A DNA stretch of 26,172 bases from JADHLN01 sp965658435 (GCA_965658435.1 CBFHSE010000022.1:1-26172), one strand, 5' to 3'. Shown: positions 15,221-25,610, counted from the stretch's first letter. Numbers and translations: made by a program. Notes: generated by a model from the letters alone, not told the origin.

Positions 15221-15946
15221 ATGATATTTTATAAAAAAGCATTTTCTCTTGTAGAGTTATCTATTGTAATTATTATAATTGGCTTGTTATTTGCTGGAGT
15301 ATCAGCCGGTAACAGCTTAATTGAATCAGCAAAAATAAGAAATTTATTTGCCGAGATGAATGAATATGACGCTGCCCTAGTAAATTTTAATACTTACTAT
15401 GAAGTTTTACCAGGTGATATGTCTAATGCTAGGAGTTATTGGGGTTCAGATGTTGATAATGGAAATGGTAATGGTATAATTCAGGCTTGTTGTGGTGATC
15501 CTAATACAGGATCAAGTTGGAGTGGTGCTGGAGAAGAGCTTGATTTCTGGGAGCATTTATTATTTGCTGATTTGATTTCTGAAGGAGCTGGAGAAAATTT
15601 TGATGGTAAGCCTAGAATAAGATATGAAGGTAATGTTCCGGGTGATAATGTACCTGAGTCTGTATTTAAAGATGTTGGTTTTATGGTAAGTGGAGATTTT
15701 CTTTATGTTGCTTATACAGATTCAACATATTACAGTATAAAATATGGTACATTTACTCCTCTCTTTGCATATAATTTTGATAAAAAGCTAGATGATGGTA
15801 AGGCAGGATCTGGCATTATTAGAGGTGGAAATGGTGCTTATGGTGGCATGAACACACCTCAACCATGTTTATCATCAGGTGATTATAATTTAGCTCAAAC
15901 AAATAAATATTGTAAATTATTTCTAGCGCTAACCTTATTTAGATAA
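15221..15946 (+). CDS. Type IV prepilin / pseudopilin-like protein
   Basis: A 241-aa protein starts with a short basic leader (MIFYKKA) and the class III signal A|FSLVELSIVIIIIGLLFA. Cleavage by prepilin peptidase after Ala7 would leave Phe1 and the conserved Glu5 of the mature pilin. The hydrophobic alpha-1 helix continues to about residue 27. The globular part contains LPGDMSNARSYWG and ELDFWEHLLFADLI, which I associate with a pilin-like family common in Rickettsiales and other intracellular Alphaproteobacteria. It is rich in Gly/Asn/Asp (DNGNGNG) and has four Cys that could form disulfides. The base composition in its middle is visibly GC-richer than the neighbours. No other pilus or type II secretion gene is present. 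Its stop lies 2 bp from a convergent gene. Confidence 0.85.
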   Translation: MIFYKKAFSLVELSIVIIIIGLLFAGVSAGNSLIESAKIRNLFAEMNEYDAALVNFNTYYEVLPGDMSNARSYWGSDVDNGNGNGIIQACCGDPNTGSSWSGAGEELDFWEHLLFADLISEGAGENFDGKPRIRYEGNVPGDNVPESVFKDVGFMVSGDFLYVAYTDSTYYSIKYGTFTPLFAYNFDKKLDDGKAGSGIIRGGNGAYGGMNTPQPCLSSGDYNLAQTNKYCKLFLALTLFR

Positions 15947-15948
15947 TT

Positions 15949-16215
15949 TTATTTTTCATTAGTCCAGAGATCTCTAGCTCTTTTCTTGCTACTCGAAATT
16001 CTTCCTTCTAAATTTTTAACTCTATTATTAAAAATATTCCCAGATAACATATTTGATATATTATGAGGTAAATTATTTTTATTACCTATTTGTTTGCTGT
16101 TATTTGTTATTGCTTTATGTATTTTGATTGCCTCCATAATTTTATGGAGGCGTTTCATTCTAGCTCTTATGCGTTGTAATTTTAGTTTTTTTTTAGTTTT
16201 TTTTATCTTGGCCAT
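15949..16215 (-). CDS. Small basic protein of unknown function
   Basis: This 88-aa frame begins with a run of Lys/Arg (AKIKKTKKKLKLQRIRARMKR, residues 2-22 with few other residues), continues as a basic amphipathic helix (LHKIMEAIKIHKAI) and ends polar (GRISSSKKRARDLWTN). It has no Cys, signal peptide or membrane helix. A nucleic-acid or ribosome-binding role would suit the charge, but I recognise no family. It overlaps the preceding small ORF by 23 bp and ends 2 bp from the convergent prepilin stop. Codons 22-29 contain a 9-bp perfect hairpin. In such AT-rich DNA, Lys-rich frames arise by chance, so the coding status is moderate. Confidence 0.5.
   Translation of the reverse strand: MAKIKKTKKKLKLQRIRARMKRLHKIMEAIKIHKAITNNSKQIGNKNNLPHNISNMLSGNIFNNRVKNLEGRISSSKKRARDLWTNEK
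16130..16151. repeat. Perfect 9-bp inverted repeat (GCCTCCATA / TATGGAGGC)
   Basis: Arms 16130-16138 and 16143-16151 pair perfectly around an ATTT loop. Five G-C pairs per stem is high for this region. No T-run follows on either strand, so it is not a standard intrinsic terminator. It lies inside the 88-aa ORF on the minus strand. Confidence 0.6.
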
Positions 16216-16312
16216 TTTTATTTTTGGCGTTTTTTCTTCTTTTTATATTCTCTCTTAAATTGTCTGCAAGTATTTTGCTTTTTTCTTGTTTTTTGTTATT
16301 TTTATTAGTCAT
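16193..16312 (-). CDS. Small conserved-looking protein (39 aa) coupled to aspS
   Basis: An ATG at 16312 overlaps the aspS stop by 8 bp and opens a 39-codon frame with TAA at 16195-16193. The product is Lys/Asn-rich, with a helical core ADNLRENIKRRKNAKN at residues 16-31. From memory, short alphaproteobacterial proteins carrying an L-R-x-N-L-x-R-R-K motif are common and unnamed, and this matches that pattern. Overlap with aspS implies translational coupling. It in turn overlaps the 88-aa ORF by 23 bp in another frame. No function can be given. Confidence 0.5.
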   Translation of the reverse strand: MTNKNNKKQEKSKILADNLRENIKRRKNAKNKNGQDKKN

Positions 16313-18125
16313 TATTCTGTTCTGAAATAATTTTTTGAGCCTTTTTGCTTAAAGTAATATTCAGTTCGTTTAATTGTTTATTATCAATGTAATTAGGCGC
16401 ATTCATTAATAAATCTTGTGCTTGACCATTCATAGGGAAAGCTGTTATTTCTCTGATATTTTCTGTCCCAGCAAGTAGCATTATAATTCTTTCAATTCCT
16501 GGCGCAATTCCGCCATGAGGAGGAGCTCCATATTGAAAAGCATTTATTAATGCGCCAAATTTTTCATGAATTACAGTTTTATCATAGCCAGCAATTGCGA
16601 AAGCTTTATACATAATATCAATATTATGATTTCTTATTGCCCCGCTCGATAGTTCAATTCCATTGCAAACAATATCATATTGCTTTGAGGTTATTTCTAA
16701 AGGATTTTGCTTTTCAAGTGCATTTAAGCCACCATTAGGCATTGAAAAAGGGTTATGACTAAAATCAATTTTATTAGTATCTGAATCTAATTCATAAAAT
16801 GGAAAATCTGTAATCCAGCAAAAATGAAAAATATTTTTATCTATTAATTCACATATTTCAGCAATTTTTACTCTTACTTTTCCAGCAATTTTTGTTGCTT
16901 TATTATATTCTTCGCAAGCAAAGAAAATAGCATCACCATTTTGTAAATTTCCTGTTTTTTTAATTTGAGCTAATTTCTCATCACCAAGTAGCTTGGCTAT
17001 AGGGCTTTTTATTGAGCCATCATTATTATATATAATGTAAGCAAGACCACCAGCACCTTCTTCGATAGCGTATTTAATCATATCATCAAAAAATTTGCGA
17101 GGTTTATCAGCAGTTTTTGGTGCTTTAATTGCTTTTACTACTGAGCCTTTTTTTATATTTTCTTTAAAAATTTTAAAATCACTATCTTTAAAAATATTGC
17201 TCTGATCAACTATTTCTATATTTATTCTTAAATCTGGTTTATCAGTTCCATATTTTTCAATTGCGTCTTTATAGGTGATTCGAGTAAATTTATCATTTTG
17301 TAAAATAATTTTCTTATCGCTAAACTTCTTGAAGCAGTTTGTTAATACTGGCTCAATTACATTGAAAATATCTTCTTGTTCTACAAATGACATTTCCATA
17401 TCTAGCTGATAAAATTCTCCTGGAGATCTATCCGCTCTGGCATCTTCATCTCTAAAACATGGGGCAATTTGAAAATATTTATCAATCCCTGAGGTCATTA
17501 ATAATTGTTTGAATTGTTGAGGAGCTTGTGGCAAAGCATAAAATTTACCAGGATTTAAGCGGCTTGGTACTAAAAAATCTCTTGCTCCTTCTGGAGATGA
17601 TGCTGTTAATATAGGAGTTTGTATTTCCATAAATCCCAAATTATTCATTTCTTGTCTTAAAAATGAGATAACTTCAGATCTTAATTTGATGTTTTTTTGC
17701 ATCTCTGCCCGTCTTAGATCTAAGAAGCGATATTTAAGGCGCAGATCTTCAGGGTATTTTGTGTTTTCGTCAGTTATTTGAAATGGTATTTGTTTTGCTT
17801 TGCTTTCAATATTTAACGACTTAATAATTATTTCTATTTCACCTGTTTTTAGGTTGCTATTTATTGTGTTTGCCTCTCTGGCAATTACAGTCCCAGTTAT
17901 TGTTACAACAGACTCTAATTTTATCTTGGCGAAATTATCAATTTCAGCTTTTTTTGCTTTGCTAGCATCTATAACACATTGAGTAATGCCATAATAATCT
18001 CTAATATCTAAAAATAATAAATCTCCATGGTCTCTCTTTTTATTGACCCAGCCAGAAATTTTAACTTGTTTTGTTAGACATGATTTATTTAATTCTCCAC
18101 AATTATGTGTTCTATATTGATGCAT
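16305..18125 (-). CDS. aspS: Aspartyl-tRNA synthetase
   Basis: This class IIb synthetase charges tRNA-Asp. The N-terminal OB-fold anticodon domain spans about residues 1-110 (VKISGWVNKKRDHGDLLFLD). The catalytic core shows motif 1, motif 2 in YFQIAPCFRDEDARADR with FYQLDMEMSF downstream, and motif 3 GGIAPGIERIIMLLAG near residue 545. The bacterial GAD insertion lies between. The ending ITAFPMNGQAQDLLMNAP is the alphaproteobacterial variant. The 606-aa length is normal. Such enzymes can be non-discriminating and also charge tRNA-Asn when gatCAB is present, which cannot be judged here. It follows metF by 16 bp. Confidence 0.97.
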   Translation of the reverse strand: MHQYRTHNCGELNKSCLTKQVKISGWVNKKRDHGDLLFLDIRDYYGITQCVIDASKAKKAEIDNFAKIKLESVVTITGTVIAREANTINSNLKTGEIEIIIKSLNIESKAKQIPFQITDENTKYPEDLRLKYRFLDLRRAEMQKNIKLRSEVISFLRQEMNNLGFMEIQTPILTASSPEGARDFLVPSRLNPGKFYALPQAPQQFKQLLMTSGIDKYFQIAPCFRDEDARADRSPGEFYQLDMEMSFVEQEDIFNVIEPVLTNCFKKFSDKKIILQNDKFTRITYKDAIEKYGTDKPDLRINIEIVDQSNIFKDSDFKIFKENIKKGSVVKAIKAPKTADKPRKFFDDMIKYAIEEGAGGLAYIIYNNDGSIKSPIAKLLGDEKLAQIKKTGNLQNGDAIFFACEEYNKATKIAGKVRVKIAEICELIDKNIFHFCWITDFPFYELDSDTNKIDFSHNPFSMPNGGLNALEKQNPLEITSKQYDIVCNGIELSSGAIRNHNIDIMYKAFAIAGYDKTVIHEKFGALINAFQYGAPPHGGIAPGIERIIMLLAGTENIREITAFPMNGQAQDLLMNAPNYIDNKQLNELNITLSKKAQKIISEQNND

Positions 18126-18141
18126 TTTAATATAAGATAAT

Positions 18142-18981
18142 TTATGCTCCCTTTATATCTAAAATATGGCAGATTGCAAGGGTTAGTTCAGCTCTATTTA
18201 ATGTATAAAAATGTAAGTCTGTTACACCATTATTTATTAAATCCTGACATTGTTCGATTGCTGCATGTGCGGCAAGTAATTGTCTTGAATTTTCGTCGGT
18301 GAATTTTTCATCAAAAATCTTAAAGAATTTTTTTGGAATTGATGTACCGCAATCTTTAGCAAATTTTATTGTTTGAGCAAAATTTATTATTGGAAGAATA
18401 CCTGGTATTACTTTGATTTTAATTTGTTTTTTTTCTAATAAATTAATGAATTCATAATATTTATTATTATCAAAAAAGAATTGGGTTATAATTTGATCTG
18501 CCCCAGCATCAATTTTTTGTTTTAAATAATCTATATCTTGATTTAAGTTTGTTGCCTCAGGATGTTTTTCTGGGTAACCAGCTACCGATATTTCAAAATT
18601 ATGAATTTTTTTTAAATCTGTTACTAGTTCAGAAGCATGTTTATAACCATTTTGAGGATGTTGATAGTTTTTTGGTAAATCTCCTCTTAAAGCTACAATA
18701 TGTTTAACACCTATTTTTGCGTAATTTGTGGCTATTTTTCTTATTTCATCTTTGCTTGCTCCTATGCATGTGAGATGAGAAGCTGGTTTAAGATTTGTGT
18801 TATCTAATATTTTTTTGATTGTTTTGTGAGTTCTTTCTCTGGTTGTTCCTCCTGCTCCATAGGTTACGGATACAAAGTCTGGATTTAATGGTTCCAGTTT
18901 TTTTATTGCCTTCCATAGATTAAGACTCATTGATCTTGTTTTTGGAGGAAAAAATTCAAATGATATTTTAGTTTTAGTCAT
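18142..18981 (-). CDS. metF: 5,10-methylenetetrahydrofolate reductase
   Basis: This FAD-dependent TIM-barrel enzyme reduces methylene-THF to methyl-THF, the methyl donor for methionine. The opening ISFEFFPPKT (residues 6-15) carries the catalytic Glu. FVSVTYGAGGTTRERT (about 36-51), HIVALRGDLPKNY (about 94-106), AGYPEKHPEA and ADQIITQFFFDNNKYYEF match the FAD- and folate-binding blocks. The final HFYTLNRAELTLAI is the usual C-terminus. The 279-aa length is close to E. coli (296). It sits 7 bp after plsY and 16 bp before aspS. No metE or metH is visible, so whether methyl-THF makes methionine here is open. Confidence 0.94.
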   Translation of the reverse strand: MTKTKISFEFFPPKTRSMSLNLWKAIKKLEPLNPDFVSVTYGAGGTTRERTHKTIKKILDNTNLKPASHLTCIGASKDEIRKIATNYAKIGVKHIVALRGDLPKNYQHPQNGYKHASELVTDLKKIHNFEISVAGYPEKHPEATNLNQDIDYLKQKIDAGADQIITQFFFDNNKYYEFINLLEKKQIKIKVIPGILPIINFAQTIKFAKDCGTSIPKKFFKIFDEKFTDENSRQLLAAHAAIEQCQDLINNGVTDLHFYTLNRAELTLAICHILDIKGA

Positions 18982-18988
18982 TTTGTCT

Positions 18989-19570
18989 TTAGAAGCTTGT
19001 TTCTTTTCCTTCTAAAATTCTTTTTATGTTATCTTTATGTCTGTAAATACAGATTATTGGAGCTATTATAAAGCCAGTAAAAATTAAACTAAATTTTATG
19101 GAAAAATAAATAGCGATAACAGTTAAAATTATTATAGATGCTATTGATACAATTCTGGTTATGTAAAATATAATATACCAACAAGTTGCTATAATTATTG
19201 TTAATATAGGATCATAATAAAATATGCCGCCAAGCAATGTTGCAACTCCTTTGCCGCCTTTAAATTTTAGCCAAATAGGAAAACAATGTCCTAAAATAAC
19301 AGCTAATACCACTAAATTTAAATATAATAAATTTGCTCCTACTAATTTCTCAAAAATTAGCAAAGAAAACAAGGCTTTTGAAGCGTCAAGAGCAAATGTA
19401 GCATAACCTAGTTTTTTACTGGCGCTTCTTACTACATTCGTGGCGCCAATATTTCCGGACCCTAATTTTGTAATGTTTTTATTAGTAAAAATTTTCGTGA
19501 TAATTAAGCCAAAAGGAATTGAGCCTATTAAGTATGTTAGTAATATGAAAATTATTGCTTCTAAATTCAT
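18989..19570 (-). CDS. plsY: Glycerol-3-phosphate acyltransferase PlsY
   Basis: PlsY acylates glycerol-3-phosphate from acyl-phosphate at the inner membrane, starting phospholipid synthesis. The three conserved cytoplasmic-face motifs are visible: LGSGNIGATNVVR (about residues 36-48), GHCFPIWLKFKGGKGVAT (about 93-110) and the terminal IYRHKDNIKRILEG (about 174-187). Five hydrophobic helices separate them, and the length of 193 aa is standard. Its acyl-phosphate would come from PlsX, which is not in this window. It is 57 bp downstream of hemH and 7 bp upstream of metF. Confidence 0.96.
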   Translation of the reverse strand: MNLEAIIFILLTYLIGSIPFGLIITKIFTNKNITKLGSGNIGATNVVRSASKKLGYATFALDASKALFSLLIFEKLVGANLLYLNLVVLAVILGHCFPIWLKFKGGKGVATLLGGIFYYDPILTIIIATCWYIIFYITRIVSIASIIILTVIAIYFSIKFSLIFTGFIIAPIICIYRHKDNIKRILEGKETSF

Positions 19571-19627
19571 GTGATTAATTTTTAAAAAATTATGGCGATA
19601 TTTTTTTTGATGGCAATATTAAATTTA

Positions 19628-20659
19628 TCATTGATTTTTTAATTTGTAACAAGCACAAAAATTGGCTGGGCATATTCGTTCTTGGAAGAAATCATTGTTT
19701 TTATTAAGTGATTTTTTAACTAACTTAGCAAGTGATTCAATAAAATATTTGTTAACTGATAATGTTGGAACTCTAATATATTCTTTTACATGATTTTCAT
19801 CTGCTAACTCTTTATATTCAATATCTAACTCAACTAATGTTTCTGAATGTTCAGAGATAAAAGCAATAGGTATTAATATAAGAGATTTTTTGTCTTTTCC
19901 TGCCCTTATAATTTCTGCTTCAGTTGAAGGCTCTAGCCATTTTAGTGGGCCTACTTTGCTTTGAAAGCAGTTAACATAATCCAGGTTTTTTATATTTAGT
20001 TCTTTTACAATTTTATTTGTTGTTTCTCTGACCTGCCATTCATATGGATCTCCTTTATCAATGATCTTTTGAGGTAAGCCATGTGCTGAAAATAAAATAC
20101 GATAATTTTTACTTTTTAATTTTTTGAGACTTTTCTTGATTAAATCAACATGGGATTTAATAAAAGAATCTTCTTTTGGGTAACAGCATATTGTTGTGGT
20201 ATCACAATTGAGATTTAGTTTTTTAGCTTTTTTTTGCCATTCTATAATTGATGAGTTTGACGTTGTAGTTGAAAATTGAGGGTAAAGAGGAAGTAAAATT
20301 ATTTTGTTTGGTTGGTATTTTTTTACTTCATTTATAACATTCTCTGCTCTTGGATGCCAATAACGCATGGTGATGAAGCATTTATATGAGTTTTTTTTAT
20401 CGTTTTTTGCTAGTAATTTTTCTAAAGCTTCTTTTTGAGCTATTGTTTCTTCTAAAATTGGTGATTTGCCATTAATGTGAGAATAAATTTCTTGTGCAGT
20501 TTTTTCTCTACTAGTTGAAATTAATTTTGCAATTAAAAATCTGATAGGGTTTGGGGCCGAGATAATTGCTTTATCATTGAATAAATTAAATAAAAAAGGT
20601 TTTACTGATTCTAATTTATCAGGACCACCTAGGTTAAATAATATAATGGCATATTTCAT
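19628..20659 (-). CDS. hemH: Ferrochelatase
   Basis: HemH inserts ferrous iron into protoporphyrin IX, the last step of protohaem synthesis. Family marks are ILFNLGGPD at the N-terminus, LPLYPQFSTTTSNSS, LFSAHGLPQKIIDKGDPY with the catalytic His, and PIAFISEHSETLVELD with the conserved Glu. I start at the ATG at 20659, which overlaps the pheS stop as ATGA and gives 343 aa. An ATG three codons upstream is the alternative. Cysteines at about residues 158/159 and a C-terminal CPANFCAC (about 330-337) resemble the arrangement that binds a [2Fe-2S] cluster in some alphaproteobacterial ferrochelatases. Haem made here would serve cytochrome oxidase, whose coxC is in the same window. Confidence 0.95.
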   Translation of the reverse strand: MKYAIILFNLGGPDKLESVKPFLFNLFNDKAIISAPNPIRFLIAKLISTSREKTAQEIYSHINGKSPILEETIAQKEALEKLLAKNDKKNSYKCFITMRYWHPRAENVINEVKKYQPNKIILLPLYPQFSTTTSNSSIIEWQKKAKKLNLNCDTTTICCYPKEDSFIKSHVDLIKKSLKKLKSKNYRILFSAHGLPQKIIDKGDPYEWQVRETTNKIVKELNIKNLDYVNCFQSKVGPLKWLEPSTEAEIIRAGKDKKSLILIPIAFISEHSETLVELDIEYKELADENHVKEYIRVPTLSVNKYFIESLAKLVKKSLNKNNDFFQERICPANFCACYKLKNQ

Positions 20660-21678
20660 AGTTCCCATAATTTAAAGTTGTAAGTATCAAGCCAATTTGT
20701 TTTAGAATTAAAAAATTCTCTCAAATCACGCATACCATATTTGAGCATTGCTATTCTTTCTACTCCCATTCCCAAAGCGAATCCTGAATATATTTTAGGG
20801 TCAATATTAAGATTTTTTAAAATTTGTGGGTGTACCATTCCGCAGCCCATTATTTCAAGAAAATCACCTGTTCCTTTTAAATCTATATGGTCTTTTTCTA
20901 TTTTACAGCCTATGTCAACTTCATATGAAGGTTCTGTGAATGGAAAAAAGCTTGATCTAAAGCGTAAATTTAATTTTTCAGCAAAAAATTCATTGCTAAA
21001 TTTATTTATAACATATTTTAATTCAGATATTGAAGAGTTTTCTGCAACATATAATGCTTCAATTTGATGAAACATGGGAGTATGAGTTGCGTCTGAGTCT
21101 GAACGATAAGTTTTTCCTGGGGCAATAATTGCAAATGGAGGTTTCCCTGAGGCCATTGTTCTTATTTGTACAGATGATGTATGAGTTCTTAAAAGATAAT
21201 TAAAGTTGTTAAAATAAAAGCTATCATGCATTTGCCTTGCAGGGTGGTCTTTTCCTATGTTTAGTAAGTCAAAATTATGTTCTTCATCTTCTATTTCAGG
21301 CCCTGTTACTGGTGTGAAACCCATTTTTTCAAAAATATTTACTATGTCAAATATAACTTTGCTAACTGGATGAATGGATCCTTGTTTTGTTTTTCTGCTA
21401 GGAAGAGAGATGTCTATTGTTTCAGAGGCTATTTTTTTCTGAAGTTCTAAATTTTCAAAATGTGCCTTTTGTAAATTTAATGCTTCAGTAACTTTCTGTT
21501 TAATTAAGTTTAGTTTTTGGCCTTGCTCTTTTCTTTTGCTAGCTTCTAATTGGCCTAATTTTGCTAATTCGTTGGAGATTATTCCTTTTTTGCCGAGATA
21601 TTCCAGGCGAATATGTTCTATTTCTTGTAAATTTTTTGCTTTATCTAATTTTAGCGCAAATGATTTTTCCAAAGACAT
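20656..21678 (-). CDS. pheS: Phenylalanyl-tRNA synthetase alpha subunit
   Basis: This is the catalytic subunit of the alpha2-beta2 enzyme that charges tRNA-Phe. The N-terminal coiled-coil arm covers about residues 1-90 (LDKAKNLQEIEHIRLEYLGK). The class II core includes HPVSKVIFDIVNIFEKMGF (motif 1), RTHTSSVQIRTMA and the Phe-binding FHQIEALYV (about 203-211). Motif 3 is FALGMGVERIAMLKYG near the C-terminus. The length (340 aa) is standard. The stop overlaps the hemH start by 4 bp. pheT, normally next, is absent here, so the beta subunit must be encoded elsewhere. It lies 89 bp after rplT. Confidence 0.96.
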   Translation of the reverse strand: MSLEKSFALKLDKAKNLQEIEHIRLEYLGKKGIISNELAKLGQLEASKRKEQGQKLNLIKQKVTEALNLQKAHFENLELQKKIASETIDISLPSRKTKQGSIHPVSKVIFDIVNIFEKMGFTPVTGPEIEDEEHNFDLLNIGKDHPARQMHDSFYFNNFNYLLRTHTSSVQIRTMASGKPPFAIIAPGKTYRSDSDATHTPMFHQIEALYVAENSSISELKYVINKFSNEFFAEKLNLRFRSSFFPFTEPSYEVDIGCKIEKDHIDLKGTGDFLEIMGCGMVHPQILKNLNIDPKIYSGFALGMGVERIAMLKYGMRDLREFFNSKTNWLDTYNFKLWEL

Positions 21679-21767
21679 TTAATTATTTTTAAAAAAGTAA
21701 CTATGATTTCTAAGGTAATAAAATGACATTTGCAATGGCTTTAGCTAAATAATTTGCAAGAGGTTGC

Positions 21768-22121
21768 TTAAGCTGCTTTTTTTGCTTTAGTAATTATTTC
21801 TTTGAAAGCTTTTTTGTCGTGGATTGCGAGTTCAGATAATTGCTTTCTGTCTATTATTATGCCTGCTTTAGTAACTCCATTTATGAATTTAGAATATGTA
21901 AGTCCTTCTGGTCTAACTGCTGCATTTATTCTTTGAATCCATAATTTTCTGAAATCTCTTTTGCGGTTTCTACGATCACGGTAAGCATATTGTAAAGCTT
22001 TTTCAACTTTCTCGATTGCTACTCTAAAGCAGTTTTTTGCTCTTCCTCTGTATCCTTTAGCAAGATTGAGGATTTTTTTATGTCTTTTTTTTGTAGTTAC
22101 TCCTCTTTTAACGTGAGCCAT
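21768..22121 (-). CDS. rplT: 50S ribosomal protein L20
   Basis: L20 binds 23S rRNA early in large-subunit assembly. The 117-aa sequence begins AHVKRGVTTKKRHKKIL and continues with KGYRGRAKNCFRVA, YRDRRNRKRDFRKLWIQRIN and LTYSKFINGVTKAGI, all classic L20 segments. It follows rpmI by 14 bp as usual. The gene often upstream of the pair, infC, is not present. The rRNA it assembles onto is encoded divergently about 540 bp away. Confidence 0.98.
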   Translation of the reverse strand: MAHVKRGVTTKKRHKKILNLAKGYRGRAKNCFRVAIEKVEKALQYAYRDRRNRKRDFRKLWIQRINAAVRPEGLTYSKFINGVTKAGIIIDRKQLSELAIHDKKAFKEIITKAKKAA

Positions 22122-22135
22122 TTTGAACCTTTAAT

Positions 22136-22339
22136 TTAAATGTTATTAGGAAGAAATTTTTTAACTATTTTAGCGTCAGCAGCGTTTAAAACTGTGGTGC
22201 CACGTAAATCTCTAATAGCTTCTTTACTTCTTTTGCGCATATTATGTTTTTTTCCAGCTTGTCCAGCAATTACTTTACCGCTTTTGGTAATTTTAAATCT
22301 TTTTTTTGCTCCGCTTTTTGTTTTAACTTTATAGCCCAT
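22136..22339 (-). CDS. rpmI: 50S ribosomal protein L35
   Basis: L35 is a 67-aa basic large-subunit protein. The sequence shows KVKTKSGAKKRFKITKSGK at residues 4-22, then GQAGKKHNMRKRSKE and a C-terminal KKFLPNNI, all characteristic. I start at the ATG at 22339 (MGYKVKTKS), which matches the family. The frame stays open to 22444, but the upstream 35 codons do not resemble L35 and run toward the rRNA promoter on the other strand. GAAG lies just before the chosen ATG as a modest Shine-Dalgarno. It heads the long minus-strand series rpmI-rplT-pheS-hemH and onward. Confidence 0.97.
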   Translation of the reverse strand: MGYKVKTKSGAKKRFKITKSGKVIAGQAGKKHNMRKRSKEAIRDLRGTTVLNAADAKIVKKFLPNNI

Positions 22340-22437
22340 TTTCTTCAATATTTTTAAGAGAGAATTTAAAATATATTGAGTTTTTGAAATTGCAAGTAAC
22401 TTTCTATAAATAAAAAGAAAAAAACTATTTTTTGCAG

Positions 22438-22465
22438 TTGACAATAGTAAAACTGAATCTATATT
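22438..22465 (+). promoter_or_regulatory. rRNA promoter driving 23S-5S
   Basis: A perfect TTGACA (22438-22443), a 16-bp spacer and TATATT (22460-22465), 11 of 12 consensus bases, lie upstream of a boxA-like site and the 23S gene. This is the only full TTGACA I saw in a promoter position. Transcription would begin near 22472, giving a leader of about 190 nt. The surrounding 22340-22661 gap also holds the divergent rpmI upstream region, for which I see no convincing promoter. Confidence 0.65.
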
Positions 22466-22496
22466 TTTCTCCTCTGTCTTTTTTGAAAGATGGGAT

Positions 22497-22519
22497 TGTT
22501 CTTTGAAATAGTGAATAGA
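22497..22519 (+). promoter_or_regulatory. boxA-like antitermination site in the rRNA leader
   Basis: TGTTCTTTGAAATAGTGAAT resembles the rRNA leader boxA (TGCTCTTTGACA-type followed by GTGAA), where NusB/NusE load to stop Rho-dependent termination. It lies about 25 nt after the predicted start and 165 nt before 23S, a natural place for it. Confidence 0.55.
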
Positions 22520-22631
22520 AATACTGATATTACGACTGTGGTAAATAATGAAAATTATAAACCATAGAAATAATTAACTGTGATATTTAATTATAGAGTT
22601 AAATGTCATGGAGACAAATTTTATATGCAAG

Positions 22632-22661
22632 TTTAGTTCTGCATATAGCATCAGCAAAAAT
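22632..22661 (+). repeat. Left arm of the 23S processing stem
   Basis: The run TTCTGCATATAGCA followed by TCAGCAAAAAT just before 23S is complementary, with small bulges, to the sequence just after it (25403-25436). Together they make the long duplex that RNase III cuts to release pre-23S. Confidence 0.7.
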
Positions 22662-25402
<2,741 letters not shown>

Positions 25403-25436
25403 TTTTGCTGTTGCTGCTATATGTAGAATTAAGCTA
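25403..25436 (+). repeat. Right arm of the 23S processing stem
   Basis: This is the complement of 22632-22661: ATTTTGCTG, TGCTATATGTAGAA and TTAAG. It closes the pre-23S stem. The rest of the 23S-5S spacer (25437-25620) is AT-rich and holds a small hairpin at 25501-25515 (CGTAG-TAAAT-CTACG) and a weak promoter-like pair TTGCTT / TTATAA at 25562-25590. I see no tRNA in it. Confidence 0.65.
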
Positions 25437-25610
25437 GCATATTTTAAGCTTCGTCTCTTATGTTAATTTTACCATGATTTAAAAATTAATCGTATAATCA
25501 CGTAGTAAATCTACGCTCATATACTCTAATTTTTATCATAATAAAATTTTCTATAAGATACTTGCTTATTTATACTTAAATTTGTTATAAAGTATTTCTA
25601 TTCTCAAGGA

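Noticed and set aside
21679..21767. Terminator between rplT and pheS
   Set aside because: The gap holds a direct repeat of TTGCAAAT and a GCTTAAGC palindrome, but no stem followed by a T-run in the transcribed direction.
22340..22444. N-terminal extension of rpmI to 102 aa
   Set aside because: The extra residues do not resemble L35, and the extension runs up to the rRNA promoter. The ATG at 22339 matches the family.
22503..22531. Second promoter TTGAAA-17-GATATT before 23S
   Set aside because: Its -35 overlaps the boxA-like site and its -10 is poor. The TTGACA-16-TATATT pair upstream is far better.
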